The notes: generated from the letters alone by a model not told the origin. A DNA stretch of 64,000 bases from Burkholderia glumae LMG 2196 = ATCC 33617 (GCF_000960995.1 NZ_CP009435.1:3162001-3226000); one strand, 5' to 3'; shown: positions 1 through 8,230, numbered from the stretch's first letter. Program-made: numbers and translations.

Positions 1-7
1 ATTGGGC

Positions 8-271
8 ATGAAGAAACGATTCACCGAAGAGCAGATCATTGGTTTCCTGCGCGAGGCGCAGGCCGGCTTGCCGATCAAGGAGCTTTGTCGGCAGCATGGC
101 TTTTCCGAGGCAAGCTACTACCTGTGGCGCAGCAAGTTCGGCGGCGTGAGCGTGTCCGACGCGAAGCGCCTGAAAGAATTGGAGGCCGAAAACAACCGGC
201 TGAAGAAGTTGCTCGCGGAATCGATGCTGGAGAACGAAGTCACCCGGGAGGCGCTGCGAAAAAAGTGGTGA
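8..271 (+). CDS. IS3-family transposase OrfA
   Basis: An 87-residue protein with an N-terminal helix-turn-helix of the IS3 OrfA type (FTEEQIIGFLREAQAG, then the HGFSEASYYLWRSKFGG recognition segment) and a C-terminal leucine-zipper-like coiled coil (LKELEAENNRLKKLLAES). OrfA binds the IS ends and is the N-terminal part of the OrfAB transposase. An A6G slippery heptamer at 259-265 just before its stop is the usual -1 frameshift signal that fuses it to OrfB. ATG at 8 is used as start; a TTG two codons earlier is also in frame. Confidence 0.85.
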   Translation: MKKRFTEEQIIGFLREAQAGLPIKELCRQHGFSEASYYLWRSKFGGVSVSDAKRLKELEAENNRLKKLLAESMLENEVTREALRKKW

Positions 272-1173
272 GCGCACCGTCACACCGAGACCTGGTGCGC
301 CATATGATCTACGGCGGCTTGAGCGAGCGACGTGCGTTGCGGGTGATCGGCATGAGCGCCAGCGCTTATCGCTATCCGCCCGCGCCGGACCGCAATCTCG
401 CCTTGCGGGCGCAGATCGTCGCGCTAGCGCAGCGGCACCGTCGCTATGGCTCGGGCATGATTTAGCTGAAGTTGCGGCAATCGGGCATGGTCGTGAACCA
501 CAAGCGCGTGGAGCGGTTGTACGCGCAAGAGAAGCTGCAGGTGCGCCGCCGCAAGCGCAAGAAGGTTCCGGTTGCGCCACGCCAGCCATTGGGCCGACCG
601 TCGGCAGCCAATCAGGTGTGGTCAATGGATTTTGTGTTCGACCGCACTGCTGAAGGCCGCGTGCTCAAGAATCTGACCGTGGTCGACGATGCCACGCACG
701 AAGCCGTAGCTATTGGGCCGGAGCGGGCAATTGGCGGGCACGTATTGACGCGCATTCTCGATCGCGTGGCATTGTTTCGCGGTTTGCCGAAGGCGATTCG
801 GACCGACAACGGCAAGGAGTTCTGTGGACGGGCGATATTGTTCTGGGCGCATCGGCGAGGTGTGAAGCTGTTTCTGCTTGAGCCTGGCAAGCCGAATCAG
901 AATGCTTACATCGAATCGTTCAACGGTCGATTCCGCGACGAATGCCTGAACGAGCACGGGTTCACGAGCCTGTCTCATGCGAAGGTGCTGATCGAGGCGT
1001 GGCGACGAGAGTACAACGAAGAGCGGCCGAAGAGATCGCTGGGCGGGCTGACGCCTGCGACCTACGCTCGCCAACTGATGGCGAACGCCGAAATCGAGAT
1101 TTCCCCGGGCCCGGATAATGCAGAGCCGCCCGAAGGCGGCGGCGCGGCGCTATGGACTTGCCGACACGACTAA
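259..1173 (+). pseudogene. IS3-family transposase OrfB with internal stop
   Basis: The -1 frame continues from the A6G site and encodes an rve-type integrase core: WSMDFVFD carries the first Asp, RTDNGKEF the second, and NAYIESFNGRFRDECLNE the catalytic Glu. An in-frame TAG at 463-465 interrupts the N-terminal part, where related transposases normally have a Tyr or similar residue before LKLRQ. One base change (TAT or TAC to TAG) explains this. The rest of the frame is open to 1173. Unless the stop is read through, the copy depends on other IS copies for transposase. Confidence 0.8.
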
Positions 1174-1541
1174 TTCTTCCCGTCTGCCCACGCCTCAATC
1201 TCGGCGGTGCTCCAACGACCACGGCGCATTGCTTCGGCCAGCATCCCAAGGGTCAGCGGGACGAGTTCCGGGGCTCGGTGCTTCTTTGAGAACAGCCCGA
1301 GAACTGACTTGATTACATCGAGACTCTCGGGGCCAAAATATCGATTGTATGGAAAGCCTTGGGCCTCGATGCTGAACGTCTCGGCCCATTTGTCGATGAA
1401 CTCGACGGCATCGAGGCCCGTCAAACGGAGGTCTTCCTCGATTCGGCTATCTGGCGTCAACTTCAACGGACCACCGAAGATCGGCCTGCCTAGCTCTTCG
1501 CGGGCGAATGCTTCCAGTCGATCCCAAGTCGCATCTGCCAT
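1170..1541 (-). CDS. DUF1493 family acyl-carrier-protein-like protein
   Basis: A 123-residue protein matching the DUF1493 family as I recall it: a short four-helix, ACP-like fold with RLTGLDAVEFIDKWAETFSI in the position of the ACP DSL region. Here the Ser that would carry phosphopantetheine is not in a clear DSL motif (GLDAVEF). Its ATG overlaps the TAA of the upstream fragment (TAATG), so the two were probably translated together. Its 3' end touches the IS3 OrfB end. The function of the family is not established; an acyl-carrier role is inferred from fold only. Confidence 0.75.
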   Translation of the reverse strand: MADATWDRLEAFAREELGRPIFGGPLKLTPDSRIEEDLRLTGLDAVEFIDKWAETFSIEAQGFPYNRYFGPESLDVIKSVLGLFSKKHRAPELVPLTLGMLAEAMRRGRWSTAEIEAWADGKN

Positions 1542-1684
1542 TACAGCACCCGATCCTCTGGCTTCACGATCCGGTTGTAAGATACCACGGTGTTCCGCAT
1601 GATGATGATTGCATCATTCGACAGCAACACTACGCCGACTACGGGAATTGCCCGGCCGGCGAACGCCCCGAGGCTTCGCGTCAT
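1541..1684 (-). pseudogene. C-terminal remnant of a host gene upstream of DUF1493
   Basis: On the minus strand an open frame ends at the TAA overlapping the DUF1493 start and reads back through a hydrophobic stretch (AIPVVGVVLLS) and the tail NTVVSYNRIVKPEDRVL. Protein-like character stops near 1684, where plus-strand IS5 transposase sequence begins. This suggests the IS5 insertion removed the N-terminal part of a gene that was co-translated with DUF1493. An in-frame ATG at 1682-1684 would allow a 47-residue product, but I think truncation is more likely. The parent family is not recognised. Confidence 0.5.
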
Positions 1685-2093
1685 TGCGATGCGACGCTGA
1701 CCGGCATCCTGTTCGTTCTCAAGACCGGACTGCCTGTCGCGACCTGCCCCGCCGAGATGGGCTGCGCTTCGGGCGTGACATGCAGTGCGCGGCCATCCCC
1801 TGAGAAGACCGCGTGTGGTGGACGCCGATCGTGGTTACGACTCCGAGCGGCATCGACGCGCGTTGCGCGATCGTGGTATCGAGCCGGTGATCGCCAAGCC
1901 TCGTACCGAACATGGCAGCGGCCTTGGCAAGTATCGCTGGGTCGTCGAACGCACGCATGCCTGACTCCATCACTTCCGTCGCCTCCGCATTCGTTTCGAG
2001 CACCGTGCCGATATTCACGGCGCGTTGCTCGAACTCGGCTGCTACTTGATCTGCTGGAACACCTTGCAGCGCACTCAGCAGTCTTTATGAAAC
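1685..2093 (+). pseudogene. IS5-family transposase remnant
   Basis: Fragments of an IS5-type transposase appear in order but in different frames. An N-terminal piece reads LTGILFVLKTGLP followed by a PAEMGC-like segment. After an internal deletion near 1800, a C-terminal piece reads DADRGYDSERHRRALRDRG, then GIEPVIAKP, KYRWVVERT and a final LICWNTLQRTQ. The VVERT motif belongs to the DDE catalytic region. Frameshifts, a stop after the VVERT segment and the deletion make it non-functional. Confidence 0.8.
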
Positions 2094-2292
2094 CGTCCAT
2101 TAGTAAGAGGGACGGCTCCGACGGCCTCGTCGAACAGCGCCAAAACCTTCTCCGTGCGGCTTGCCGGTCTTTGGGTTGCGGTCCACATCAAGTCGCGCGA
2201 CGTGCCGGTGCCCACGGTCAGGAGGGCGATGCCGGCAGCATGATTTTGGAAATCTTCCAAAACGGCCGTTTTCGGCGCCGAGGACGGCAATG

Positions 2293-2327
2293 AAAAAGCC
2301 CGCACAACCCATTGATTGTGCGGGCTT
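2293..2327 (-). terminator. Host terminator of the original tRNA-Pro unit
   Basis: An 11-bp stem (2297-2307 pairing with 2316-2326), followed on the minus strand by a run of T, lies directly downstream of the truncated tRNA copy at 2334-2381. Before integration it was probably the terminator of the host tRNA-Pro gene. It is now separated from the intact tRNA by the whole prophage. Confidence 0.75.
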
Positions 2328-2331
2328 GATT

Positions 2332-2381
<50 letters not shown>

Positions 2382-2723
2382 CCGCGAAATCTCCCGCAAT
2401 CGCCCGCCCAGCAACGTTTCCAAGCATTCCGCCCCCAACTCAGTGCTCAAGAAATAAGCACGCTGTCATGCGGAAAGAGCACGGATGATAGCGCACTTAT
2501 TGGAGGATCACCTCTGACGATCTCTACCTAAGTGGCATGGTTCCAACGGCGGTCACGCTTGAGGCATCGCGGCAAGGACCTGACGCAGCAGTCCCGGCGC
2601 CTCGTCGCTACCACATCGGTCGCGTACAGTGAAGCCCTTCGTAGCTGGCGAGGCATGCACGAGCTTCGTCCAGCTTTCGTAGCTCGGACGACAAAGGGGA
2701 TCCAACGGTCGAAAGGAAACTTC
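2382..2723. other. Prophage left-end region without a convincing gene
   Basis: These 342 bases between attL and the first prophage gene contain only short open frames without a clear ribosome binding site or a recognisable product. The region lies downstream of the leftward gene at 2724-3875. I see no terminator with a strong T-run here. Confidence 0.5.
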
Positions 2724-3875
2724 CTATGCAAAGTGTGATACCCCAGAATATCTGGGATTTTTAACGACGCTTACGTTCCATCCCATCGAGAAATTCACGC
2801 CGTCAACACCCGCCTGGACGGTTCCATACGCACACACTGCGGACACAAGGGTAATCCTCGAAGAAATACGCCCTTTCGCCGCCAACGACTCGATCGAGGA
2901 ACGAATTTTCTTTGTAAGCTGTTGATCAAGATGGTTTGCCCCAATCACGACCACACCTCCCGCGTCACCAGTTAATTGCTTGGCCGCCTCTTTTAATTGC
3001 CCCTCGATCTTTTCCTCAACTCGACCAAGATCCGGAACAGCATTTGGCCAATGAAATACATTTGGCGCCTTTATCTCGATAGACGCACTCCGAGATGAAG
3101 TTAAATTCAAATACAAATCAGCAGATTTTCCCGCTGCACTTTCTGCCTTAGTGATGCCCACACTATTCCCATTTCTTTCCAAATATGAACAACACAAGAG
3201 CATAGCTATAGTGTGATGATATTCGTTACAAAGAGCAGGCCCGATCACATCCTTAAAAAGCGGATGATGCTTCCAACTAGAGGACAATTCAAGCCACTGC
3301 GCGATGTACCTAACCACCATCGCATCGTCCCCTCCGAAATCAAAGCTTTTCCTCTCTACCCCCTGAACGAGGCGATCAACGGCCCACGCGAGTGGACACC
3401 GCATGAAAAATCTATTTCCATTCTTCCTTGCTCGCTCCGCAGTGCCAAGCACACCTAGGAACGCCCCTCCGGTCCAGAATATTAATTCCGCCTTTAATTT
3501 TTCGATCCATTCGACACTTAACTCAAACCCTCCGTGCTGAGGAACAACGCCGGAATTCCTACGCACCCTCTCTATTTCTTGATCACAAGTTAGTGAATTT
3601 TCACCAACACCAAGATCCAGTGTTCCATTTAACCGAAATCGCCCTGAATCTCCCATTGAAATCAAAGCCAATGGCAATGGCTCGATGTCACTCCAACTAT
3701 GAGTAGTAGATATTGCGTGACATTTATAGCACTCAATATCAAGACCAATGAGCCGCCGAGGCTCATATCGCTCGACCAGAACATTTCCACACTCTCTGCA
3801 CACAAAATTACCTTCCCCCGCGCCCCGAAAGAGAGGCCCATCGTTGCACTGCACCAACACCGGTCTTGATTTCAT
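2724..3875 (-). CDS. Zn-ribbon and PD-(D/E)XK nuclease-like accessory protein
   Basis: A 383-residue protein I do not recognise as a named family. An N-terminal treble-clef or ribbon is suggested by CxxC pairs at 26-29 and 49-52. The middle (about 115-240) is mostly helical. Residues 250-300 contain D253 and then E267-x-K269 in a beta-strand setting (SADLYLNL, then SIEIKAP), followed by a hydrophobic strand GGVVVIGAN. This is the pattern of a PD-(D/E)XK nuclease core. The gene is AT-richer than the structural operon and sits alone at the attL end, where temperate phages often carry defence or fitness cargo. A nuclease-based defence role is inference only. Confidence 0.7.
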   Translation of the reverse strand: MKSRPVLVQCNDGPLFRGAGEGNFVCRECGNVLVERYEPRRLIGLDIECYKCHAISTTHSWSDIEPLPLALISMGDSGRFRLNGTLDLGVGENSLTCDQEIERVRRNSGVVPQHGGFELSVEWIEKLKAELIFWTGGAFLGVLGTAERARKNGNRFFMRCPLAWAVDRLVQGVERKSFDFGGDDAMVVRYIAQWLELSSSWKHHPLFKDVIGPALCNEYHHTIAMLLCCSYLERNGNSVGITKAESAAGKSADLYLNLTSSRSASIEIKAPNVFHWPNAVPDLGRVEEKIEGQLKEAAKQLTGDAGGVVVIGANHLDQQLTKKIRSSIESLAAKGRISSRITLVSAVCAYGTVQAGVDGVNFSMGWNVSVVKNPRYSGVSHFA

Positions 3876-4102
3876 CTTAGAGGTTTAGTTGCAGATTAAT
3901 TGTCAGAGAAACAAAATACCCACCCTGCTTAAAATTATCGCCCCCCCAAAAACGCACCGCTCCACTTAGCGCAGCATTATAGAAAGTTATCCTGTGCACC
4001 ATAGCACTTCAAGGCCAACAGTTATAACAACAAAGTTCACGAGGTTGATAGCTCGTTAGGTGCGCTGCAAGTTCTAGACATCGTTGACCCTCTTTTTTCG
4101 CC

Positions 4103-4150
4103 TTGACGCGTCCATCCTATCTCGAATTGAATACCTGTACATTCATACAG
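4103..4150 (+). promoter_or_regulatory. LexA (SOS) box and promoter for the gene at 4166
   Basis: CTGT at 4135-4138 and ACAG at 4147-4150 are separated by exactly eight bases, the LexA box used in Gammaproteobacteria and Betaproteobacteria. The arms extend to CCTGTA/TACAGG. A TTGACG at 4103-4108 is a good -35, which would place the LexA box over the -10 and start region, a typical repressing position. It lies 15 bp upstream of the GTG start of the next gene. Confidence 0.8.
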
Positions 4151-4165
4151 GATCAGAGGTAGAAA

Positions 4166-4633
4166 GTGGGCGCGAGGCAGAAACCGAACTGGGCCTACAT
4201 CTGGGAATTCGACTGCCCGATCAGCGGAACGCGCCAGCGCACGTACACCCCGCTGACAGCAGAAGAATTCACGCTCGAAATCTGCCAGCTCATTCCGGAC
4301 GTCAACGCAGTCAGGATCGAAGGGACGCAGGTCGATCGGAACGTCGTGCCTGCCGAGCCGGAAGACCCGCCGCCGCTGGAGCGTAAGCGCTTCCCCGAGT
4401 TCCAGCAGCCCACGCGCGCCGAACTGCGAGAGCTGTGGAAGTTGTATCCGGACAATCACGTCGTGCGCCGGACCATCCTTGAGCTGATTCGAACGCAGGG
4501 CCGATTTCATGAGGCCGAGCGGTTGCGGCAGTCCATCCAAGCTGTCTGGCGCGAGGAAGTCGGCGGCCATCTCGTCGCAATGTATCAACTGAGACTGCTT
4601 CTACAGGAAGAGACAAGGGCCGCCGACTGGTGA
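4166..4633 (+). CDS. Putative SOS-controlled phage protein, unknown function
   Basis: A 155-residue protein starting at GTG, with AGAGGT a few bases upstream. It has an N-terminal beta-rich segment (WAYIWEFDCPISGTRQRTY), an acidic proline-rich linker near 75-90 and a helical C-terminal half (LRELWKLYPDNHVVRRTILEL, then RFHEAERLRQSI). No family is recognised. It is the only rightward gene at the left end and lies directly behind a perfect LexA box, so it should be made on DNA damage. Phage 186 uses a LexA-controlled antirepressor (Tum). A comparable role is possible here but is not supported by visible similarity. Confidence 0.7.
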   Translation: MGARQKPNWAYIWEFDCPISGTRQRTYTPLTAEEFTLEICQLIPDVNAVRIEGTQVDRNVVPAEPEDPPPLERKRFPEFQQPTRAELRELWKLYPDNHVVRRTILELIRTQGRFHEAERLRQSIQAVWREEVGGHLVAMYQLRLLLQEETRAADW

Positions 4634-4662
4634 TGCCCGCACTGCCGGGCGGGCACCTTGGT

Positions 4663-5454
4663 CTAGAACAGCCCCGCCGGCTCCGCCGACACATCCCAGC
4701 TGAAGACGATCAACTCCCGCCGAGGCACCGAGCGGCCGCCCCCGCTCACCGTGTACTCGATGTCGACCGTCTCGACATGGAAGCCGTCGAAGATCCGGCG
4801 GGTCTCGGGATGGTCGTTCACGCTGAGAATGGCCTTCCCCTTCAAGGCGCGCATGCGGTCTGCGACCGCCCCGTACTCGCTCACGGGAAACGGGACGCCA
4901 TACCCCGTCATCTCGAGATACGGAGGGTCCATGTAGAAAAACGTGTGGCCGCGATCGTACCGATCGACGCAATCCCGCCAGTCCAGTTGCTCGATGCAGG
5001 TCGCCGCCAGCCGGAGATGGGCAGACGACAGCGTCTCCTCAATCCGCCACAGGTTAAGCCCAGGCGGCGACGTTGTGGACGTGCCGAACGTCTGCCCTTC
5101 CACCTTGCCGCCGAAGCACAGCTGCTGCAAGTAGAAGAACCTGGCCGCTCGCTGGATATCCGTCAGCGTCTCGGGTGGCGTCTTCTGCTGCCACTCGAAC
5201 ATCGCCCGACTGCTCAGCGCCCACCTGAACTGCCGGACGAACTCCTCGGGGTGGACCTTGACCACCCGGTACAGGTTCACCAACTCGCCGTTGACGTCGT
5301 TGATGATCTCAACGTTCGCGGGCGGCCGCATGAAGTACAACGCGGCCCCGCCAGCAAACACCTCTACATAGCACTCGTGACGCGGAAACCGCGGTATGAG
5401 CTGATCCGCGAGACGGCGCTTTCCGCCGATCCAGGGAATGATAGGTAAAGCCAT
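4663..5454 (-). CDS. DNA adenine N6-methyltransferase, D12 (Dam) class
   Basis: A 263-residue protein with the class-alpha order of motifs: PWIGGKRRL near the N-terminus, the SAM-binding YVEVFAGGAAL at about 29-39, and the catalytic DPPY at 176-179. It methylates adenine N6 in double-stranded DNA, with SAM as donor; its target site cannot be read from the sequence. ATG at 5454 is chosen because GGAGG lies ten bases upstream, whereas a TTG at 5463 would be too close. No cognate restriction gene is adjacent, so it is an orphan methylase, probably protecting phage DNA from host restriction or altering gene control. Confidence 0.9.
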   Translation of the reverse strand: MALPIIPWIGGKRRLADQLIPRFPRHECYVEVFAGGAALYFMRPPANVEIINDVNGELVNLYRVVKVHPEEFVRQFRWALSSRAMFEWQQKTPPETLTDIQRAARFFYLQQLCFGGKVEGQTFGTSTTSPPGLNLWRIEETLSSAHLRLAATCIEQLDWRDCVDRYDRGHTFFYMDPPYLEMTGYGVPFPVSEYGAVADRMRALKGKAILSVNDHPETRRIFDGFHVETVDIEYTVSGGGRSVPRRELIVFSWDVSAEPAGLF

Positions 5455-5596
5455 CCGTGACAAACCTCCGATTATTGCTACAATCGGCCCGCCCCCCGGG
5501 GGTGGCAGGGCCTTGGCCTGTCACTGGCGCGTTCAGTGATGGGTGGCCACATCGGTGCTGCAACACCGATGCCGGTCGCCCTGTCTTACAACTCCC

Positions 5597-6400
5597 TCAC
5601 GGCATCGCCGCGAGGCTCCTGCTGGTTTCCCTGTACCCGTCGTCGAAGAGCCGCTGCCGGACGGCGGGCGCCATATCTCGGTCGAACGAGCTCGCGTAGC
5701 CGGTCGGCACGCTGACGATCATCGCCCCGCTCTGCTCGTCCGCCGCCATCCTGGCCGCCTCGTTGGACGCCAGCATGAGGTCGATCACCCGCGACGCGAT
5801 CGTGCGCAGCCCGTAACGGCCTGGCGCGAGCGGGGCGTCATCGGACCTCAGGAACACGCCCAGACGCGGCACCTCATCCACGGTCAGATCGCTCACGGGG
5901 ATGTTGTCGGCCGTGCCGCCGTCGACGAGCAGCGCGCCAGCGGCGGCCACGGGCGGAAAGACGAACGGAATCGACGCGCTCGCCCGGGCCGCGAGCGCGA
6001 TCGGCACTGCCGGCGTCGTGGCGCGCGACAGCTGGAATTCGCGCTCCGTCAGAAGATCGGCCGCAACGATCTTCAATCCGACGTCGATCTGGTCGAACGT
6101 CCGCCCTCCCGTCTGCTGCATGAGGAACGCCAGCATCTCGTCGCCGCTGCAGAGCGCGTTGACCCGGATTACAGACCAGGCCGAGAACCGCATCATCGGT
6201 GACCAGTCGACCGACATGCAGAGTGTGTGCATGTCGGCCAGCGACATGCCGCTGGCGTAGAGCGCAGCGACGATCGAGCCGCCCGACGTGCCGGCGAGCT
6301 CGACGACCTCATACCCGGCATCGGCAACCGCCTGCAGCGCACCGAGGTGCGCCGACAGGCGGAAGCCCGAGCCGCTCAAGGCAACTCGGATCTGCTTCAT
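5597..6400 (-). CDS. Patatin-like phospholipase
   Basis: A 267-residue protein with a complete patatin catalytic core: a glycine-rich oxyanion loop near SGSGFRLSAHLGAL (9-22), the nucleophile elbow GTSGG with Ser39, and the DGG motif with Asp160. Patatins cleave acyl esters of phospholipids with a Ser-Asp dyad. The ATG overlaps the stop of the lipoprotein gene upstream (ATGA), placing it last in the lysis-region operon. No signal peptide is visible. It may help in membrane disruption during lysis, or act in the lysogen as a host-modifying or toxic factor; the sequence does not decide between these. Confidence 0.88.
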   Translation of the reverse strand: MKQIRVALSGSGFRLSAHLGALQAVADAGYEVVELAGTSGGSIVAALYASGMSLADMHTLCMSVDWSPMMRFSAWSVIRVNALCSGDEMLAFLMQQTGGRTFDQIDVGLKIVAADLLTEREFQLSRATTPAVPIALAARASASIPFVFPPVAAAGALLVDGGTADNIPVSDLTVDEVPRLGVFLRSDDAPLAPGRYGLRTIASRVIDLMLASNEAARMAADEQSGAMIVSVPTGYASSFDRDMAPAVRQRLFDDGYRETSRSLAAMP

Positions 6401-6876
6401 TGCGCGGCCGCCGAGCTAGCCGGCACTGCTTCGCTGGCCGACGCGGGGGGCGCCGTAGCGGCCGCAGTCGTCGCCGACGCCTGGCCGTAGACCGACAGGG
6501 CCTGCGTAACCGACAGTTGCAGCACCCCGAGTGCCGCGATCGCGATCGGCTTCTGGTTGTCCGGGATCAGCTTCGACGCGAGCACGGCCGTCTCGATCGC
6601 CGGGATGCCGGTGCCGATCAGGGCCTGGGCGGAGGTCACCGTAATCGACGTTGCGGCCGTGCAGAACAGCCCGTTCGCGGCCGCCGCGGCCGAGACGGCC
6701 GGGTCGATCGCGGCCACTGCCACGAGCGTCGGCTGCACCACCGTGCAGCCGTTCTTCACAGCGGTCTGGAGCGTCGCCAGCGCGCCGGCAACGGATTGCT
6801 GGGAGGCGGTCGAGCAACCGGCCAGGGATGCGACGGCCAGCACTGCGCCTGCCGCGAGCAGCATGAGCTTCTTCAT
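6397..6876 (-). CDS. Alanine-rich phage lipoprotein
   Basis: A 159-residue protein with a clear lipoprotein signal: MKKLMLLAAGAVLAVASLAGC, where LAGC is the lipobox. The mature part is Ala-, Val- and Thr-rich with two further cysteines (NGC and LFC, possible disulfide) and ends in a low-complexity Ala/Pro/Ser tail. It overlaps the patatin start by four bases. An outer-membrane spanin component is conceivable from its place in the lysis region, but it lacks the usual short, proline-rich spanin form. It could equally be a lysogenic envelope protein. Confidence 0.8.
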   Translation of the reverse strand: MKKLMLLAAGAVLAVASLAGCSTASQQSVAGALATLQTAVKNGCTVVQPTLVAVAAIDPAVSAAAAANGLFCTAATSITVTSAQALIGTGIPAIETAVLASKLIPDNQKPIAIAALGVLQLSVTQALSVYGQASATTAAATAPPASASEAVPASSAAAQ

Positions 6877-6949
6877 GGTTAGTACCTTCGGGAATGCCGC
6901 GAGCGCGGCGGGTGGGAAAAGCGTGGGTGCGTGGACGTCAGATGAGGCG

Positions 6950-7273
6950 TTACTGCAGGGTGGGCACCGGCGGCCGGCCAGTGGGCGCCGACGCCGAGGC
7001 CTGATCCGATGCGCCGCTCTGCGGTACCGCGACAGCGACCGATATCCCGGGCGAGGGCTTGATATCGACGGCGTCCGAAGTCGGGGGCGCCCCGGGCGAG
7101 GATGCGCCGCTGTCGCCTGCCCCCCGTCCCTGGGAAACGTGCTTACCCAGGAAGGTGAGGCCCGCGGCCAAGGCCGCGACGTAGCCTGGCGCATCCGCCT
7201 TACCCATCAGGACGAGCGCGCCCCACGCCCCATACAGCAGCACTGCACCAACAAAAACCAGCAGCATGTACAT
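6950..7273 (-). CDS. Small membrane protein of the lysis region
   Basis: A 107-residue protein starting at ATG 7273, chosen because GGAGG ends five bases upstream. It begins with a transmembrane segment (MLLVFVGAVLLYGAWGALVLM), has a second weakly hydrophobic part (YVAALAAGLTFLGKHV), and ends with a long Ala/Ser/Pro-rich tail. It lies between the muramidase and the lipoprotein, behind a strong terminator. A holin or holin-associated role is suggested by position and topology only. Confidence 0.7.
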   Translation of the reverse strand: MYMLLVFVGAVLLYGAWGALVLMGKADAPGYVAALAAGLTFLGKHVSQGRGAGDSGASSPGAPPTSDAVDIKPSPGISVAVAVPQSGASDQASASAPTGRPPVPTLQ

Positions 7274-7290
7274 CCGAACCTCCGGCATAA

Positions 7291-7313
7291 AAAAAGGCCG
7301 CTCGCGGCGGCCG
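7291..7313 (-). terminator. Intrinsic terminator after the endolysin gene
   Basis: GGCCGC at 7297-7302 pairs with GCGGCC at 7308-7313, with a run of T after the stem on the minus strand. It should end or attenuate leftward late transcription after the endolysin. The downstream membrane-protein gene has its own good ribosome binding site. Confidence 0.8.
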
Positions 7314-7334
7314 GGTGGTGAATTACACGCGACG

Positions 7335-7790
7335 TTAGCCGTCGAGCGCGCTCAGGTTGTGCGACTTGATGATGGCGATGATCTTCGCCGCATAGTTCGG
7401 GTCGGTGGCGTAGCCAGCCGCCGCGACTGCGGTCGCGAACGTCGTGCCGCTGGTGTACGCGAATGCGGCGGCGTAGCGGGGATTGACGATCAGGAACTGT
7501 GCGTGATCGTTGAGGCTCGCGAGCCAGTCGGAATAGACGCGCCACCTGGCTGTCACGGTGGTCGGCTTCCCCGCCACGTACTCGGTCGTGGGCAGCATGA
7601 CCGTCGGCCCCTTCCACGAGCCGTCTGCCTTCACCCCAAACAGGTTGAAGTAGCGCTGGGCGAGCTGCGAGGAAGCCCACCCGGACTCGAGCGCGGCCTG
7701 CGCAACAACGAAGCTCGCCGGGATCTTGGTGGACGTCGCCAGTTGGCACGCCGCCGGCGAGATCGCGTTGATGAAGTCATTCGGTGTCAT
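7335..7790 (-). CDS. FlgJ-like peptidoglycan hydrolase (endolysin)
   Basis: A 151-residue glucosaminidase/lysozyme-like domain without signal peptide. It shows the family pattern: IPASFVVAQAALESGWASSQ with catalytic Glu35, the NLFGVK motif, the TTEYV segment and the C-terminal ATDPNYAAKIIAII segment. It cleaves the glycan backbone of peptidoglycan to release progeny. Lacking a signal peptide, it needs a holin. ATG 7790 follows the stop of the upstream coiled-coil membrane protein by two bases. Confidence 0.85.
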   Translation of the reverse strand: MTPNDFINAISPAACQLATSTKIPASFVVAQAALESGWASSQLAQRYFNLFGVKADGSWKGPTVMLPTTEYVAGKPTTVTARWRVYSDWLASLNDHAQFLIVNPRYAAAFAYTSGTTFATAVAAAGYATDPNYAAKIIAIIKSHNLSALDG

Positions 7791-7792
7791 GG

Positions 7793-8200
7793 TCACCCCA
7801 AGAGGAACGTGAAGGCCGCATGCGCCCAGTCGGGCACCGGCTCGTGATGCAGGTAGCGATAAATGACGATGGCGACCAGCGTGAACGCGGCCAGTTGCCC
7901 GACCACGTTGCGCATCAGAAATCGCCATGCATCGGCAATCCGGCAGAGCGCACGCATCACCTTCTGACCGCCCTGCCACGTCTCGACCATGGACTGCGTA
8001 TTGGCCACGACGGTGTCGAGCTTTCCGTCTTGTATCCGGAGGTGTTCGTCCTGCTGCCGAAGGTGTGCGTCCTGGCGCTCGAGGTGACTCCTGACCTGCG
8101 CCTCCATCTGGTTCATTCGTGCTTCCAACTTCGAGAAGCGGCGGTCTCCGCTGCGCAGTCGCTCCTCGACGCCAGCGTTGGTCGATCTTTGTTCAGGCAT
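7793..8200 (-). CDS. Coiled-coil membrane protein, possible holin
   Basis: A 135-residue protein with a hydrophilic coiled coil (about 10-75, with a repeating QDAHLRQQDEHLRIQDGKL pattern) and one C-terminal transmembrane segment (GQLAAFTLVAIVIYRYL), followed by a short tail. It is the first gene of the lysis group, directly upstream of the endolysin (two-base gap), and is the best holin candidate by position. The long N-terminal coiled coil is not typical of small class I or II holins, so the call is tentative. Confidence 0.7.
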   Translation of the reverse strand: MPEQRSTNAGVEERLRSGDRRFSKLEARMNQMEAQVRSHLERQDAHLRQQDEHLRIQDGKLDTVVANTQSMVETWQGGQKVMRALCRIADAWRFLMRNVVGQLAAFTLVAIVIYRYLHHEPVPDWAHAAFTFLLG

Positions 8201-8230
8201 TTGATCCCCGGGAAAGGAAGTGCAGCGCGC

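Larger units (their letters stand above)
1..1173 (+). mobile_element. IS3-family insertion sequence, left end cut by window
   Basis: Two overlapping transposase frames are arranged as in IS3-family elements: a small helix-turn-helix OrfA followed in the -1 frame by a DDE-type OrfB. The left terminal inverted repeat lies outside the window. No right inverted repeat could be placed with confidence, because OrfB runs directly into the opposing DUF1493 gene. An in-frame TAG in OrfB suggests this copy cannot move on its own. Confidence 0.85.

Noticed and set aside
5550..5571. CATCGGTG/CACCGATG hairpin between the methylase and lipase genes as terminator
   Set aside because: The stem is good but no T-run follows on either strand, so I did not call a terminator.
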